DNA of 64,000 bases, taken from Flagellimonas algicola (GTDB taxonomy: Bacteria; Bacteroidota; Bacteroidia; Flavobacteriales; Flavobacteriaceae). This document shows, piece after piece, positions 37,843 to 46,541 of this stretch; position 1 is the first letter of the stretch, and each line of letters starts with the position of its first letter. The position numbers and the translations under genes are program-made. The stretch is from positions 926,657 through 990,656 of the forward strand of contig NZ_VCNI01000001.1 of the NCBI RefSeq assembly GCF_005937185.1, given 5' to 3'. The notes beneath the pieces were generated by a model, which made no database searches, was not told the origin of the DNA, and saw only the letters and a program-made list of their open reading frames with translations.

Positions 37843-38421
37843 ATGAAGGTTTTAATGTTTCTCTTTGTCCTGTTCATCTGTCAATTTTCTTTTTCCCAAG
37901 CAGACACGCAGACCTTAGAATTGGCTGATGCAGCTTTGGAACTCACCGAACAACAGGTTACCTATGACTCCAGTTATTTTTCCATAGCTTATCCCAACGG
38001 GGATGTGCCAAGTGATAAGGGGGTTTGCACGGATGTCATTATAAGGGCATATCGCAAAATTGGCATTGACCTCCAAAAAAGGGTACATCAGGATATGAAA
38101 GCGCATTTTCAGGAGTATCCCAAAATTTGGGGGTTGCAATCCACAGACACCAACATTGATCATCGGAGAGTTCCAAATCTGATGACCTATTTTAAACGTC
38201 AGGGAGCCTCCCTAGCTATTTCCAATCGAGCTGCGGACTATTTGCCTGGTGATGTGGTCTGCTGGAATCTGGGTGGCGGTACCACGCATATCGGAATTGT
38301 GTCCCGCAAAAAATCCCATGTCGAGCGCCGATATCTAATTGTTCATAACATTGGGCGCGGGCAGGTGTTGGAAGATTGCCTGTTCGATTTTAAGATTATA
38401 GGACACTATCGCTATCCTTAA
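37843..38421 (+). CDS. DUF1287 family secreted protein
   Basis: 192 aa with a signal peptide ending at FSFSQ. DUF1287 proteins have a papain-like NlpC/P60-type fold; here the Cys in SDKGVCTDVIIRAYR and the His in GGGTTHIGIVS are candidate catalytic residues. The family is thought to act on peptidoglycan or peptides, but no reaction is established. Starts 6 bp after the GH5-like gene. Confidence 0.85.
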   Translation: MKVLMFLFVLFICQFSFSQADTQTLELADAALELTEQQVTYDSSYFSIAYPNGDVPSDKGVCTDVIIRAYRKIGIDLQKRVHQDMKAHFQEYPKIWGLQSTDTNIDHRRVPNLMTYFKRQGASLAISNRAADYLPGDVVCWNLGGGTTHIGIVSRKKSHVERRYLIVHNIGRGQVLEDCLFDFKIIGHYRYP

Positions 38422-38493
38422 AACCGTAACAATTCATTTTTGTAGCTCTATTAAGAGCTTCATTGTTCCGGCTATAGTACCTTTAGATGGAAT

Positions 38494-39261
38494 ATGAACA
38501 AAGTACATCTTTTAATACTTCTAGCTATTCTCTTCGTCCTAGGATTAGGGTGCAATCCTCGTGGCAATTCCGATAAACTGACCATTGCGGTTTCGTCCAA
38601 CATGCAATATTCCATAGAGGAAATCGCTGCAAAATATACGGAACATACGGGAATAGCCTGCGATTTGGTGGTAGGTTCCTCAGGAAAGCTCACCGCCCAA
38701 ATCATGGAAGGAGCTCCGTTTGATGTATTTCTGTCCGCGGATATGAAATATCCCCAAATGCTCTATCAAAAAGGGCATGCCAAGGCTGCACCAAAAATCT
38801 ATGCGCTTGGGAAATTGGTTCTGTTTGCCTCCAATAAAGAAATTGTCCCTAAGTTGGAATTTCTTAAAAACGATAGTATTGCCCATATAGCTTTGGCCAA
38901 TCCCAAAACAGCCCCGTATGGCAGGGCAGCCATGGAAGTATTGGAGCATAACGGGTTGGTGTATTCGGTCAAGGACAAGCTAGTATACGGTGAGAGCGTT
39001 TCGCAGACCAATCAGTTTATGTCCACGGGTGCAGCTCAAATGGGATTTACAGCCAAATCTACTTTAATCGGCACTCCTTTATCACAGCAGGGCCATTGGA
39101 TAGCATTGGATACGAATAGCTACACGCCCATTCAACAGGGCATTGTGATGTTGGAGGATGATACAGCTCAAGACCGTGCTTCCCTCTCGTTTTTGGAATT
39201 TATTTTTACGGAGGAAGCCCAAGAAATTTTGAAGAAATACGGATATTCGACACATGAATAG
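38494..39261 (+). CDS. modA: Molybdate ABC transporter, substrate-binding lipoprotein
   Basis: 255 aa; lipobox LGLGC. Family marks: VSSNMQYSIEEIAAKY, VGSSGKLTAQIMEGAPFDVFLSAD and NPKTAPYGRAAMEVL, which form the oxyanion pocket. Binds molybdate (or tungstate) in the periplasm. Its stop overlaps the next gene by 8 bp; with modB and modC this is a four-gene operon. Confidence 0.93.
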   Translation: MNKVHLLILLAILFVLGLGCNPRGNSDKLTIAVSSNMQYSIEEIAAKYTEHTGIACDLVVGSSGKLTAQIMEGAPFDVFLSADMKYPQMLYQKGHAKAAPKIYALGKLVLFASNKEIVPKLEFLKNDSIAHIALANPKTAPYGRAAMEVLEHNGLVYSVKDKLVYGESVSQTNQFMSTGAAQMGFTAKSTLIGTPLSQQGHWIALDTNSYTPIQQGIVMLEDDTAQDRASLSFLEFIFTEEAQEILKKYGYSTHE

Positions 39262-39658
39262 TTTGCAAGGAACCATTGTGGATATCGAGGTTAGTGGACA
39301 GCTGTCTCTTGTGACGGTTGAAGTACATCCGAAGACCTTCATTAAAGCCATTGTGGTGGAAACACCAGAATCTGCAGATTATCTTAAAAAAGGCCAGGCT
39401 ATCAATACGCTATTCAAAGAAACAGAAGTCGTCATTGGGGTAGGTGAATCATTTCATATCAGTTTGCAAAACCGGATAACTGGAACCATAAAAAGCATGG
39501 ATAAGGGAGCTTTGCTGGGAAAAGTGGTTTTGGAAACCCAGATGGGTGAAATCACGTCCATTATCAGTTCCAGCGCAATAGATCAACTGAAGTTGAGAAA
39601 CAATAGCCCCGCCACGGCATTGATCAAACTGAACGAAGTAATGTTGGCCAAACTATGA
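39254..39658 (+). CDS. Two-repeat Mop/TOBE molybdate-binding protein
   Basis: 134 aa, cytoplasmic. Two TOBE/Mop-like units are visible: residues about 1-66 (NSLQGTIVDIEVSG...) and about 68-134 (NRITGTIKSMDKGALLGKVVLE...). Such di-Mop units occur in ModE and as free molybindins that store or sense oxyanion. There is no helix-turn-helix, so it is not a ModE repressor. Overlaps both modA (8 bp) and modB (4 bp), showing it belongs to the transport operon. Confidence 0.82.
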   Translation: MNSLQGTIVDIEVSGQLSLVTVEVHPKTFIKAIVVETPESADYLKKGQAINTLFKETEVVIGVGESFHISLQNRITGTIKSMDKGALLGKVVLETQMGEITSIISSSAIDQLKLRNNSPATALIKLNEVMLAKL

Positions 39659-40326
39659 GTTGGGAACCACTGATATTGACTTTTAAATTGGCCCTGGTCA
39701 CTACACTGGCTTTGTTGACAGTTTCCATACCCCTCTCCTATTGGTTGGCATATTCCAAAGCCCGAATCAAGCCCATTGTCCAAACTTTGGTAAGCATGCC
39801 ATTGGTTCTTCCACCTACGGTTTTGGGATTTTACTTCTTGATTGCATTTAGCCCGAATACCATTTTTGGAGGCTGGCTCAATGAAGCCTTGGGAATTCAA
39901 TTGGTATTTTCATTTCCCGGGCTGGTAGTGGCATCATTGCTGTACAGTTTGCCCTTTATGGTGCATCCCATTCAATCTGGGTTTTCTGGAGTTTCAAACT
40001 CCCTTCGGGAGGCGTCTTACCTCATGGGAAAATCCAAGCTTCAAACCTTGTTCAAAGTACTTTTGCCCAATATTAAACCTTCACTGCTGACCGGTATAGT
40101 GCTATCTTTTGCGCACACCGTTGGAGAATTTGGGGTGGTCTTGATGATTGGGGGCAACATTCCCGGAAAGACCAAGGTAGCATCCATTGCCATTTACGAT
40201 GAGGTTGAGGCCCTGAACTATGCCAGCGCCAATTTTTATTCTTTGACCTTGTTTGTCATAACCTTTGGTATACTACTAACGGTGTATTTGATCAATGGCG
40301 GTCATCTTAAAAAGTTTTGGAAATGA
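39655..40326 (+). CDS. modB: Molybdate ABC transporter permease
   Basis: 223 aa with about five membrane segments and the ABC-permease EAA loop (REASYLMGKSKLQTLFKVLLPNIKPSLLTG), including SFAHTVGEFGVVLMIGGNIPG, the conserved ModB stretch. Start overlaps the Mop gene by 4 bp and the stop overlaps modC by 4 bp. Confidence 0.94.
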   Translation: MSWEPLILTFKLALVTTLALLTVSIPLSYWLAYSKARIKPIVQTLVSMPLVLPPTVLGFYFLIAFSPNTIFGGWLNEALGIQLVFSFPGLVVASLLYSLPFMVHPIQSGFSGVSNSLREASYLMGKSKLQTLFKVLLPNIKPSLLTGIVLSFAHTVGEFGVVLMIGGNIPGKTKVASIAIYDEVEALNYASANFYSLTLFVITFGILLTVYLINGGHLKKFWK

Positions 40327-41198
40327 TAAACATCCAAATACAAAAACAGTTGGATGGCCCTGAAGGCCCTATGCTTCTAGATCTGAATTTACAGGTTCCA
40401 ATGGGTCAATTGATTACCCTTTATGGCCCTTCTGGAGCAGGTAAGACGACCACGCTGAAAATCCTCTCAGGCTTAATGCAAGCTGAAACTGGAAAAATCA
40501 TGGTGGCCGATAGTACTTGGCTGGATACTTCGGAAAAAATCTGCCTAAAACCGCAAGATCGGGAAATTGGGTACGTGTTTCAGGACTATGCCCTGTTTCC
40601 CAATATGAGCGTTCGGCAGAACTTGAAATTCGCTCAACCTAAGGACAAGGATTCTGGAATTGTCCAGGAACTTATCCAAATCATGGAACTAGAAAACATT
40701 CAAGACAGAAAACCAGATACCTTATCCGGGGGGCAGCAACAGCGAGTGGCTTTGGCCAGAGCCCTGGTGCAGCAACCCAAAATTCTTTTGTTGGATGAAC
40801 CGCTTTCGGCTCTTGATTTAAAAATTCGGCTCAAATTGCAGGATTATCTGCTCCAGGTACACCGCAAATACGGCTTGACCACATTCCTCATCAGCCATGA
40901 TATCGGGGAAATCCATCGGTTATCGGATTGGGTTGTGGTTTTGGAGGAAGGAAGTGTAGTTCGTCAAGGGAGTCCATCTGAAATTTTTATAAACCAAAAC
41001 CTAAGTGGTAAATTCAAATTCAAAGGGGAAGTACTTCATATTGAAAAAAATGAGGTGGTATATATTGTTACCGTCTTAGTTCATAACGAAGTGGTCAAAA
41101 TCATCGCCCAGGAATCCGAGGTAAAAAATCTTGGTATAGGGGATGCGGTCATCGTGGCTTCCAAGGCGTTTAATCCAATAATTTATAAGGTTTCTTGA
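40323..41198 (+). CDS. modC: Molybdate ABC transporter ATPase
   Basis: 291 aa from the ATG at 40323 that overlaps the modB stop (ATGA); a TTG at 40317 is also in frame. Walker A GPSGAGKTT, signature LSGGQQQR, Walker B ILLLDEPLSALD and the switch His in LISHD are all present. The C-terminus (about 230-291) looks like one TOBE unit, so the operon has TOBE units in two proteins. Confidence 0.94.
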   Translation: MINIQIQKQLDGPEGPMLLDLNLQVPMGQLITLYGPSGAGKTTTLKILSGLMQAETGKIMVADSTWLDTSEKICLKPQDREIGYVFQDYALFPNMSVRQNLKFAQPKDKDSGIVQELIQIMELENIQDRKPDTLSGGQQQRVALARALVQQPKILLLDEPLSALDLKIRLKLQDYLLQVHRKYGLTTFLISHDIGEIHRLSDWVVVLEEGSVVRQGSPSEIFINQNLSGKFKFKGEVLHIEKNEVVYIVTVLVHNEVVKIIAQESEVKNLGIGDAVIVASKAFNPIIYKVS

Positions 41199-41215
41199 AG
41201 GGAAAATGAAAATGT

Positions 41216-41938
41216 ATGAAAGAAACAAGAATCAATAAATATTTGAGTGAGGTTGGGTATTGTTCCCGGCGCGCAGCGGATAAGTTGATTGACCAAGGTA
41301 GAGTGACCATCAACGGAAAAATTCCGGAAATGGGTACAAAAATCAAGCCTGCAGATGAAGTCAGGGTTGACGGGGAATTAATATCAGAGCCTAAGGACAA
41401 ACCCGTGTACCTTGCTTTTCACAAACCCATTGGAATCGTCTGTACCACAGATACCAGGGTTGAAAAAGACAACATTATTGACTTTATCAACTATCCTAAA
41501 AGAATTTTTCCTGTAGGTCGCTTGGATAAACCCAGTGAGGGACTCATATTCATGACCAATGACGGAGACATCGTGAACAAAATCTTAAGGGCTAAAAACA
41601 ATCATGAAAAGGAATATATAGTTACCGTCAATAAACCTATTACATCAGACTTTATACGGCGCATGCGAAATGGAATCCCCATATTGGGAACCATAACTCG
41701 AAAATGTGAAGTGGAAAAAATGGGTTCACACCAGTTCAAGATAATACTTACCCAAGGTCTCAACCGACAGATACGGAGAATGTGCGAGTATTTGGATTAC
41801 AGGGTGAAAAAATTGAAACGAGTGAGAATCATGAATGTGAATCTTGACGTTCCGGTGGGAAAATGGCGTCATCTCTCGGAGCAGGAACTTAGGGAAATCA
41901 ACAAATTGATGTCAACTTCTTCCAAGACATACGATTAG
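41216..41938 (+). CDS. RluF/RluB-type 23S rRNA pseudouridine synthase
   Basis: 240 aa. S4 RNA-binding domain at the N-terminus ([21 protein letters not shown]), then a pseudouridine synthase domain with catalytic Asp104 in [10 protein letters not shown] and [10 protein letters not shown] near the end. The S4 start and the CSRRAAD motif fit the RsuA/RluB/E/F family; RluF is the closest by pattern. The exact target uridine is not readable. Confidence 0.88.
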   Translation: MKETRINKYLSEVGYCSRRAADKLIDQGRVTINGKIPEMGTKIKPADEVRVDGELISEPKDKPVYLAFHKPIGIVCTTDTRVEKDNIIDFINYPKRIFPVGRLDKPSEGLIFMTNDGDIVNKILRAKNNHEKEYIVTVNKPITSDFIRRMRNGIPILGTITRKCEVEKMGSHQFKIILTQGLNRQIRRMCEYLDYRVKKLKRVRIMNVNLDVPVGKWRHLSEQELREINKLMSTSSKTYD

Positions 41939-42140
41939 GCTCTCGCAATCAATCGGTTAAAATGCACAAAAACATCGTTAACTGGTAATTTGACCACTAT
42001 CGAAGTGTTAATAGATTAAAAAATATTCGATGAAATGCAGTTTTTAATCGATATAATTCAAAAACTATGAAAAATTAATAGGTAATTCTCAAAAAACTTT
42101 CTCCAAATTTGTGATGTATTAACCCCCAAATCCATACATC

Positions 42141-43001
42141 ATGAAACGTTCATTAACCTACAGTTTGATTTTACTTCTTGGCTTGTTTTGCATGGCACAG
42201 ATTGTCGCCCAAGACCCAATGAAATTTGAAAACACCAAGGGAACCATCCAAGACATCAATAGTAATGGACATTTATCTACACTAGACGGTTACGTTCCTT
42301 CGATGTCGGTGACTGCGGATGGTACAACTGCCTATTTTAGCAGATCCGTTGAACAAAAACCGTTGTATGGATTGTTTTCCAAAAAGGAACTTACACATGA
42401 AATCTATCGTGCCGAAAACATCAACGGTAAATGGAGCAATATTACCAAAATAGCAGTATGTCCCAAATACGCCTCTGCCAAACACCCTACAGTTTCGGAT
42501 GACGGCAAACGCTTGTTCTTTGCGTCCAATATGAGGGGAAGCTATGGAAAATATGATATCTATGTCGCTGACATCAAATCCGATGGAAGTTTTGGGGTAT
42601 CGAAAAATCTTGGCCCTAAGGTAAACACAAAAGAGGACGAACTATATCCGAATATCTATAACGAAACACTTTTGTTCTTTGCATCTGAAGGACGCGATGG
42701 CTTTGGAGGCTTGGATCTCTATGCCACCCAGGTAACCCATAATAAGCTCACTCCTTCGGTAAACTTGGGAAGCCATATCAACAGCAGCAGGGATGATTAT
42801 GCCATACAGCTGGATGTTGAAAAGGGTGAGAGTTATGTGGTATCCAATAGAGGCCTTAACCATACGATTGAGCAGGTAACCATTGCGTATAGAAGGCAAC
42901 CTATGGACAATACGGTTGTGGCCTACAATGATAAAAATCTTAATGCTGCATTGAACGTGGACTCAGCACACAAGTACACGGGTACTACCTTTGAAGATTA
43001 A
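42141..43001 (+). CDS. Secreted PD40 (WD40-like) beta-propeller protein
   Basis: 286 aa with a signal peptide ending at IVAQ. PD40 repeats are visible: PTVSDDGKRLFFASNMRGSYGKYDIY, YPNIYNETLLFFASEGRDGFGGLDLY and INSSRDDYAIQLDVEKGESYVVSN. In Flavobacteriia these repeats usually precede an OmpA domain in larger proteins; here none follows, so this is a stand-alone propeller. Function unknown. A terminator follows at 43147. Confidence 0.8.
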   Translation: MKRSLTYSLILLLGLFCMAQIVAQDPMKFENTKGTIQDINSNGHLSTLDGYVPSMSVTADGTTAYFSRSVEQKPLYGLFSKKELTHEIYRAENINGKWSNITKIAVCPKYASAKHPTVSDDGKRLFFASNMRGSYGKYDIYVADIKSDGSFGVSKNLGPKVNTKEDELYPNIYNETLLFFASEGRDGFGGLDLYATQVTHNKLTPSVNLGSHINSSRDDYAIQLDVEKGESYVVSNRGLNHTIEQVTIAYRRQPMDNTVVAYNDKNLNAALNVDSAHKYTGTTFED

Positions 43002-43146
43002 CAATAGTATAAATTGGTCCACTACCTGAAGATTATCTGATTTTGTCAATTACAGAACATTATTGAACTATGGTAAATTAAACAGGGGGAACCGAAAATT
43101 ATCATAGAAGCGGGTTGTGTTATTTCAACCGGACCAATTTAGCAAG

Positions 43147-43184
43147 AATAGGATGCTCCAAAAGGGCATCCTATTTTGTTTTAT
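43147..43184 (+). terminator. Terminator after the PD40 propeller gene
   Basis: AATAGGATGC (43147-43156) pairs with GCATCCTATT (43166-43175), followed by TTGTTTT. Confidence 0.8.
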
Positions 43185-43329
43185 CCAGATTTGCATGGGT
43201 TATTATCATGTAAGTTTCCAATTATTGGAAATGTGCATTTGAACGAAAAAAACTACAAATTGTTCTTTTGAATGAATAAAAAACTTAATTTAATTTTTGA
43301 AATAACACATTAACCCAAATCTTAGACTC

Positions 43330-43395
43330 ATGAAAAAAGCTACTAATTTTAGTGTCAGAGCAAATCCCCCAGACCAAACAAAGGCACTTTTCTAG
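43330..43395 (+). CDS. Possible 21-residue peptide
   Basis: ATG at 43330 and TAG at 43393 enclose 21 codons starting MKKATNFSVRANPP. The context (AT-rich leader, no overlap with another frame) allows translation, but there is no homology that I know. It lies between a terminator and a LuxR-type gene and could be a leader peptide or chance. Confidence 0.25.
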   Translation: MKKATNFSVRANPPDQTKALF

Positions 43396-43424
43396 CACCC
43401 CTAAATTTTTCTAGACTACTATTG

Positions 43425-43580
43425 ATTTAATCCTTTTTAGGATTATTATCAGCATGTCCCCTATGGGATATTGGTAAAACCTGTTAGTTGCTGTTCCAGG
43501 TCCGGAACGCTCTAGTTTACCATGTTCTCTCTGGCGGGATGTGCAGACCGGACGTGTTTTGCCTGATTTTAAGGTAAATG
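43425..43580 (+). ncRNA. Candidate structured RNA upstream of the LuxR-type regulator
   Basis: More GC-rich than its surroundings. Stems seen: TAATCC/GGATTA (near 43432-43447), TCCC/GGGA (near 43457-43467), and a nested pair in which TGGTAAA (43472-43478) and TTTACCA (43516-43522) enclose GTTCC (43493-43497) and GGAAC (43504-43508). It could be a 5' leader of the regulator gene (start 43622) or a separate RNA. No known class is claimed. Confidence 0.3.
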
Positions 43581-43621
43581 ACGAGGCATATGACAAAATC
43601 AGATAATCAAATTTAGTAACC

Positions 43622-44266
43622 ATGAAAACTGAACCTTTAAAAATTGTAATTATTGATAATGACGAAAAACTACACTCCCTCTACCAACAGTATTTTAACG
43701 ACTCGTTATTGTATGAATTGGTAGCAATTCATACTTCTGTAAATGAATTTATTCCAAACGCTGTTCGAACAAGACCGGACATTGTGGTATCCGAAGTCCA
43801 TTTGACCGGTATTTCCGGAATTGAAGGCATTTCATATTTCAAGAAACAAAATACCTCATCCAAGGTTTTGATGATAAGTGGGAAATGCGACTTCGAAGTC
43901 ATAAAAGAAGCTTTTAGAAAAGGAGCGGAAGGTTTTTTGACCAAGCCCCTGGCCAAAAACCGATTGCTCAATGCCATTGCGGAACTGCATCAACATGGTG
44001 TGGCTCTGGAGCACGAGGTGGCCAAGAAAATCATTCATTCCTTCCAGGTCAAAACCTTCGAGAGCTTTTCAAAAAAGGAAAATCAAATTATTGAGTTCCT
44101 CACCCATGGGTATACCTATAAAATGATTGCCGATAGGCTTTGTGTAACCCCGAGTGCCGTGAATTTTCATATTCAGAACATCTATGTAAAACTCAATGTG
44201 AACTCTAAGTCTGAGGCTTTAAGGAAACTCCAAGAGATGGAAGTCCGGCAACTGAATGCAGCCTAG
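43622..44266 (+). CDS. LuxR/NarL-type response regulator with Glu at the phosphoacceptor site
   Basis: 214 aa: receiver (about 6-122) and LuxR helix-turn-helix (about 148-205, KKENQIIEFLTHGYTYKMIA then TPSAVNFHI). The acidic pocket Asp12-Asp14-Glu15, Ser86 and Lys108 are in place, but the phosphoacceptor position reads VVSEVHL with Glu58 instead of Asp. Glu often mimics the phosphorylated state, so the protein may be active without a kinase. No histidine kinase gene is adjacent. A shared bidirectional terminator separates it from dnaK. Confidence 0.9.
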   Translation: MKTEPLKIVIIDNDEKLHSLYQQYFNDSLLYELVAIHTSVNEFIPNAVRTRPDIVVSEVHLTGISGIEGISYFKKQNTSSKVLMISGKCDFEVIKEAFRKGAEGFLTKPLAKNRLLNAIAELHQHGVALEHEVAKKIIHSFQVKTFESFSKKENQIIEFLTHGYTYKMIADRLCVTPSAVNFHIQNIYVKLNVNSKSEALRKLQEMEVRQLNAA

Positions 44267-44287
44267 CTTGATACCCTGGCAAACAAA

Positions 44288-44312
44288 AAAAGCCCGCTAA
44301 AAGCGGGCTTTT
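44288..44312. terminator. Bidirectional terminator between the regulator gene and dnaK
   Basis: AAAAGCCCGCT (44288-44298) pairs with AGCGGGCTTTT (44302-44312); A-run on one side and T-run on the other serve both converging genes. Confidence 0.9.
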
Positions 44313-44333
44313 ATATTTTGGACATTTAATGTC

Positions 44334-46250
44334 TTATTTTACTTCTTCGAAGTCTACGTCTTCAACGTTATCACCTTCGGCAGAATCACCTGTTGCAGCA
44401 TCCCCACCAGCAGCGGCATCCGCAGCACCATTGGCTTGGGCAGCTTCCGCTTGGGCCTTGTACATCTCTTCAGATGCCACTTTCCAAGCTTCATTGATTT
44501 TCTCCAAAGCTGGTTCAATAACCACTACATCTTTGGTTTCATATGCTTTCTTCAACTCTTCCAAAGCTTCTTCGATGGGCTTTTTCTTGTCATCAGAAAG
44601 TTTATCCCCAAACTCCTTCAATTGCTTTTCTGTTTGGAAAATCATTCCATCAGCCTCGTTCAGCTTATCCGCTTTTTCTTTGGCAGCTTTATCTGCTTCG
44701 GCATTGGCTTCCGCTTCCGCTTTCATTTTTTGGATTTCCTCCTCGGTCAATCCTGAAGAAGCTTCTATTCGGATATCCTGCGATTTGTTCGTGGCTTTGT
44801 CCGTGGCAGAAACCTTGATGATTCCGTTCGCATCGATATCAAAAGTTACTTCAATTTGAGGTGTCCCTCTTGGTGCGGGTGGAATTCCATCCAGATGAAA
44901 TCTACCAATGGTCTTGTTATCCGCAGCCATTGGGCGCTCTCCTTGCAATACATGAATCTCAACCGAAGGTTGATTATCAGCTGCAGTAGAGAATACCTGT
45001 GACTTTTTGGTTGGGATTGTGGTGTTTGCCTCAATCAATTTAGTAAACACGCTTCCCATAGTTTCAATACCCAAAGAAAGTGGGGTAACGTCCAAAAGAA
45101 GAACATCTTTAACATCCCCGGTCAATACACCTCCCTGGATAGCAGCACCTACGGCCACAACCTCATCTGGGTTAACCCCTTTGGATGGTTTTTTCCCGAA
45201 GAACTTCTCCACGGCTTCCTGCACAGCAGGAATTCTTGTAGACCCACCTACCAAAATAATTTCATCGATGTCACTTTTGGAAAGTCCAGCACCCTTTAGT
45301 GCTGCTTCGCATGGCTCTATCGTTCTCTTCACCAAATCCCCAATCAACTGCTCAAACTTGGCTCGGCTCAACGTTCTTACCAAGTGTTTGGGACCAGAAG
45401 CTGTAGCCGTCACATAAGGCAAGTTGATTTCAGTCTGTGCGGAAGACGACAATTCAATCTTTGCCTTTTCAGCCGCCTCACGTAAACGTTGAAGCGCCAT
45501 GGCATCTTCCCTTAAGTCAAGTCCTTCGTCATTTTTAAACTCTTCAGCCAACCAGTCAATGATTTTTTGATCCACATCATCACCTCCCAAGTGGGTATCT
45601 CCATCGGTAGCCAATACTTCAAAAACACCATCACCCAATTCCAAGATGGAAACATCGTGCGTACCACCACCAAAATCGAAAACTACAATCTTTTGATCCG
45701 TATCTTTTTTATCAAGTCCGTATGCCAAGGAAGCAGCAGTTGGCTCATTAATGATTCGTTCAACCGTCAAACCGGCAATTTCTCCGGCTTCTTTGGTAGC
45801 CTGACGTTGGGAGTCATTAAAATATGCCGGTACGGTAATCACCGCCCTGGTCACATCCTGTCCCAAATAATCCTCAGCTGTTTTCTTCATTTTCTGAAGA
45901 ATCATTGCTGAAAGTTCTTGTGGGGTGTACAAACGACCATCAATGTCAACCCTTGGAGTATCATTGTCACCTTTTTGTACTTTATAAGGTACTCTGTCAG
46001 CCTCTTTTTTGGATTCTGAGAATTTATTTCCCATAAATCTCTTGATGGAGTAAATTGTTTTATGAGGATTGGTTACCGCCTGACGCTTGGCCGGGTCTCC
46101 AACCTTAATCTCTCCGCCTTCCACGAATGCGATGACGGATGGGGTGGTTCTTTTCCCCTCAGCATTTGGGATTACCACAGGCTCATTTCCCTCCATTACA
46201 GAGACGCAGGAGTTGGTCGTACCCAAGTCTATACCTATAATTTTGCTCAT
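44334..46250 (-). CDS. dnaK: Molecular chaperone DnaK (Hsp70)
   Basis: ATP-driven folding chaperone. 638 aa from the ATG at 46250 ([16 protein letters not shown]); the frame continues upstream, but the conserved N-terminus fixes the start. ATPase marks: [19 protein letters not shown] and [13 protein letters not shown]; substrate-binding part with [18 protein letters not shown]-terminal lid ending in Asp/Glu-rich [12 protein letters not shown]. grpE and dnaJ are not in the window. I see no CIRCE element upstream. Confidence 0.98.
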   Translation of the reverse strand: MSKIIGIDLGTTNSCVSVMEGNEPVVIPNAEGKRTTPSVIAFVEGGEIKVGDPAKRQAVTNPHKTIYSIKRFMGNKFSESKKEADRVPYKVQKGDNDTPRVDIDGRLYTPQELSAMILQKMKKTAEDYLGQDVTRAVITVPAYFNDSQRQATKEAGEIAGLTVERIINEPTAASLAYGLDKKDTDQKIVVFDFGGGTHDVSILELGDGVFEVLATDGDTHLGGDDVDQKIIDWLAEEFKNDEGLDLREDAMALQRLREAAEKAKIELSSSAQTEINLPYVTATASGPKHLVRTLSRAKFEQLIGDLVKRTIEPCEAALKGAGLSKSDIDEIILVGGSTRIPAVQEAVEKFFGKKPSKGVNPDEVVAVGAAIQGGVLTGDVKDVLLLDVTPLSLGIETMGSVFTKLIEANTTIPTKKSQVFSTAADNQPSVEIHVLQGERPMAADNKTIGRFHLDGIPPAPRGTPQIEVTFDIDANGIIKVSATDKATNKSQDIRIEASSGLTEEEIQKMKAEAEANAEADKAAKEKADKLNEADGMIFQTEKQLKEFGDKLSDDKKKPIEEALEELKKAYETKDVVVIEPALEKINEAWKVASEEMYKAQAEAAQANGAADAAAGGDAATGDSAEGDNVEDVDFEEVK

Positions 46251-46390
46251 TTTATTTAAAGTTATATCTGTTGAAAATTCATTTTTGTCTCGCTCTAGAA
46301 GTGACAATGATTATGCCATGAGCTGGAATATGACAAGGTGTCAGACATAACGGAACTAAGTTCACGCGGTAAAGGGTATTGAGTATGTGG

Positions 46391-46467
46391 TATTGGACGG
46401 TTGGAATTTGGTGCTTGATGTTTGATGTTTGGTGTTTGGGGTTAGGAGTTTGGAGCTTGATTCCAAA
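46391..46467. repeat. Degenerate 7-bp repeat tract
   Basis: Eleven heptamers in phase, consensus near TGTTTGG: TATTGGA, CGGTTGG, AATTTGG, TGCTTGA, TGTTTGA, TGTTTGG, TGTTTGG, GGTTAGG, AGTTTGG, AGCTTGA, TTCCAAA. It lies in the spacer between the divergent dnaK and serine dehydratase genes and has the same unit length as the array at 11221. Confidence 0.7.
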
Positions 46468-46541
46468 TTCACCATTAAGTAATCACTAACTCTACAAATT
46501 GTACTTGCGCTCTTCTTATATTTGAGAAAAATATTTTGCCT

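Larger units (their letters stand above)
43031..43608. repeat. Segment bounded by an 18-bp perfect inverted repeat
   Basis: GATTATCTGATTTTGTCA at 43031-43048 has its exact reverse complement at 43591-43608. The 578-bp segment has no transposase gene. It may be a miniature inverted-repeat element; no clear target-site duplication is seen, so this is tentative. Confidence 0.5.
43002..43621. other. 620-bp intergenic region with an 18-bp inverted repeat, terminator, small ORF and RNA-like fold
   Basis: No conventional gene is seen. The region contains the terminator of the propeller gene, a long-range inverted repeat (43031-43048 and 43591-43608), a 21-codon frame (43330-43395) and a more GC-rich part with nested stems (43425-43580). 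Confidence 0.6.

Noticed and set aside
43411..43623. Minus-strand frame of 70 codons in the 43-kb spacer
   Set aside because: It lies over the RNA-like fold and has low-complexity, unfamiliar sequence; the stems explain the region better.
44329..44859. Long frame opposite dnaK, rich in Ser and Ala
   Set aside because: Antisense shadow of the Glu/Ala/Lys-rich DnaK C-terminus.
46251..46541. CIRCE-type heat-shock operator upstream of dnaK
   Set aside because: No TTAGCACTC/GAGTGCTAA inverted repeat was found.
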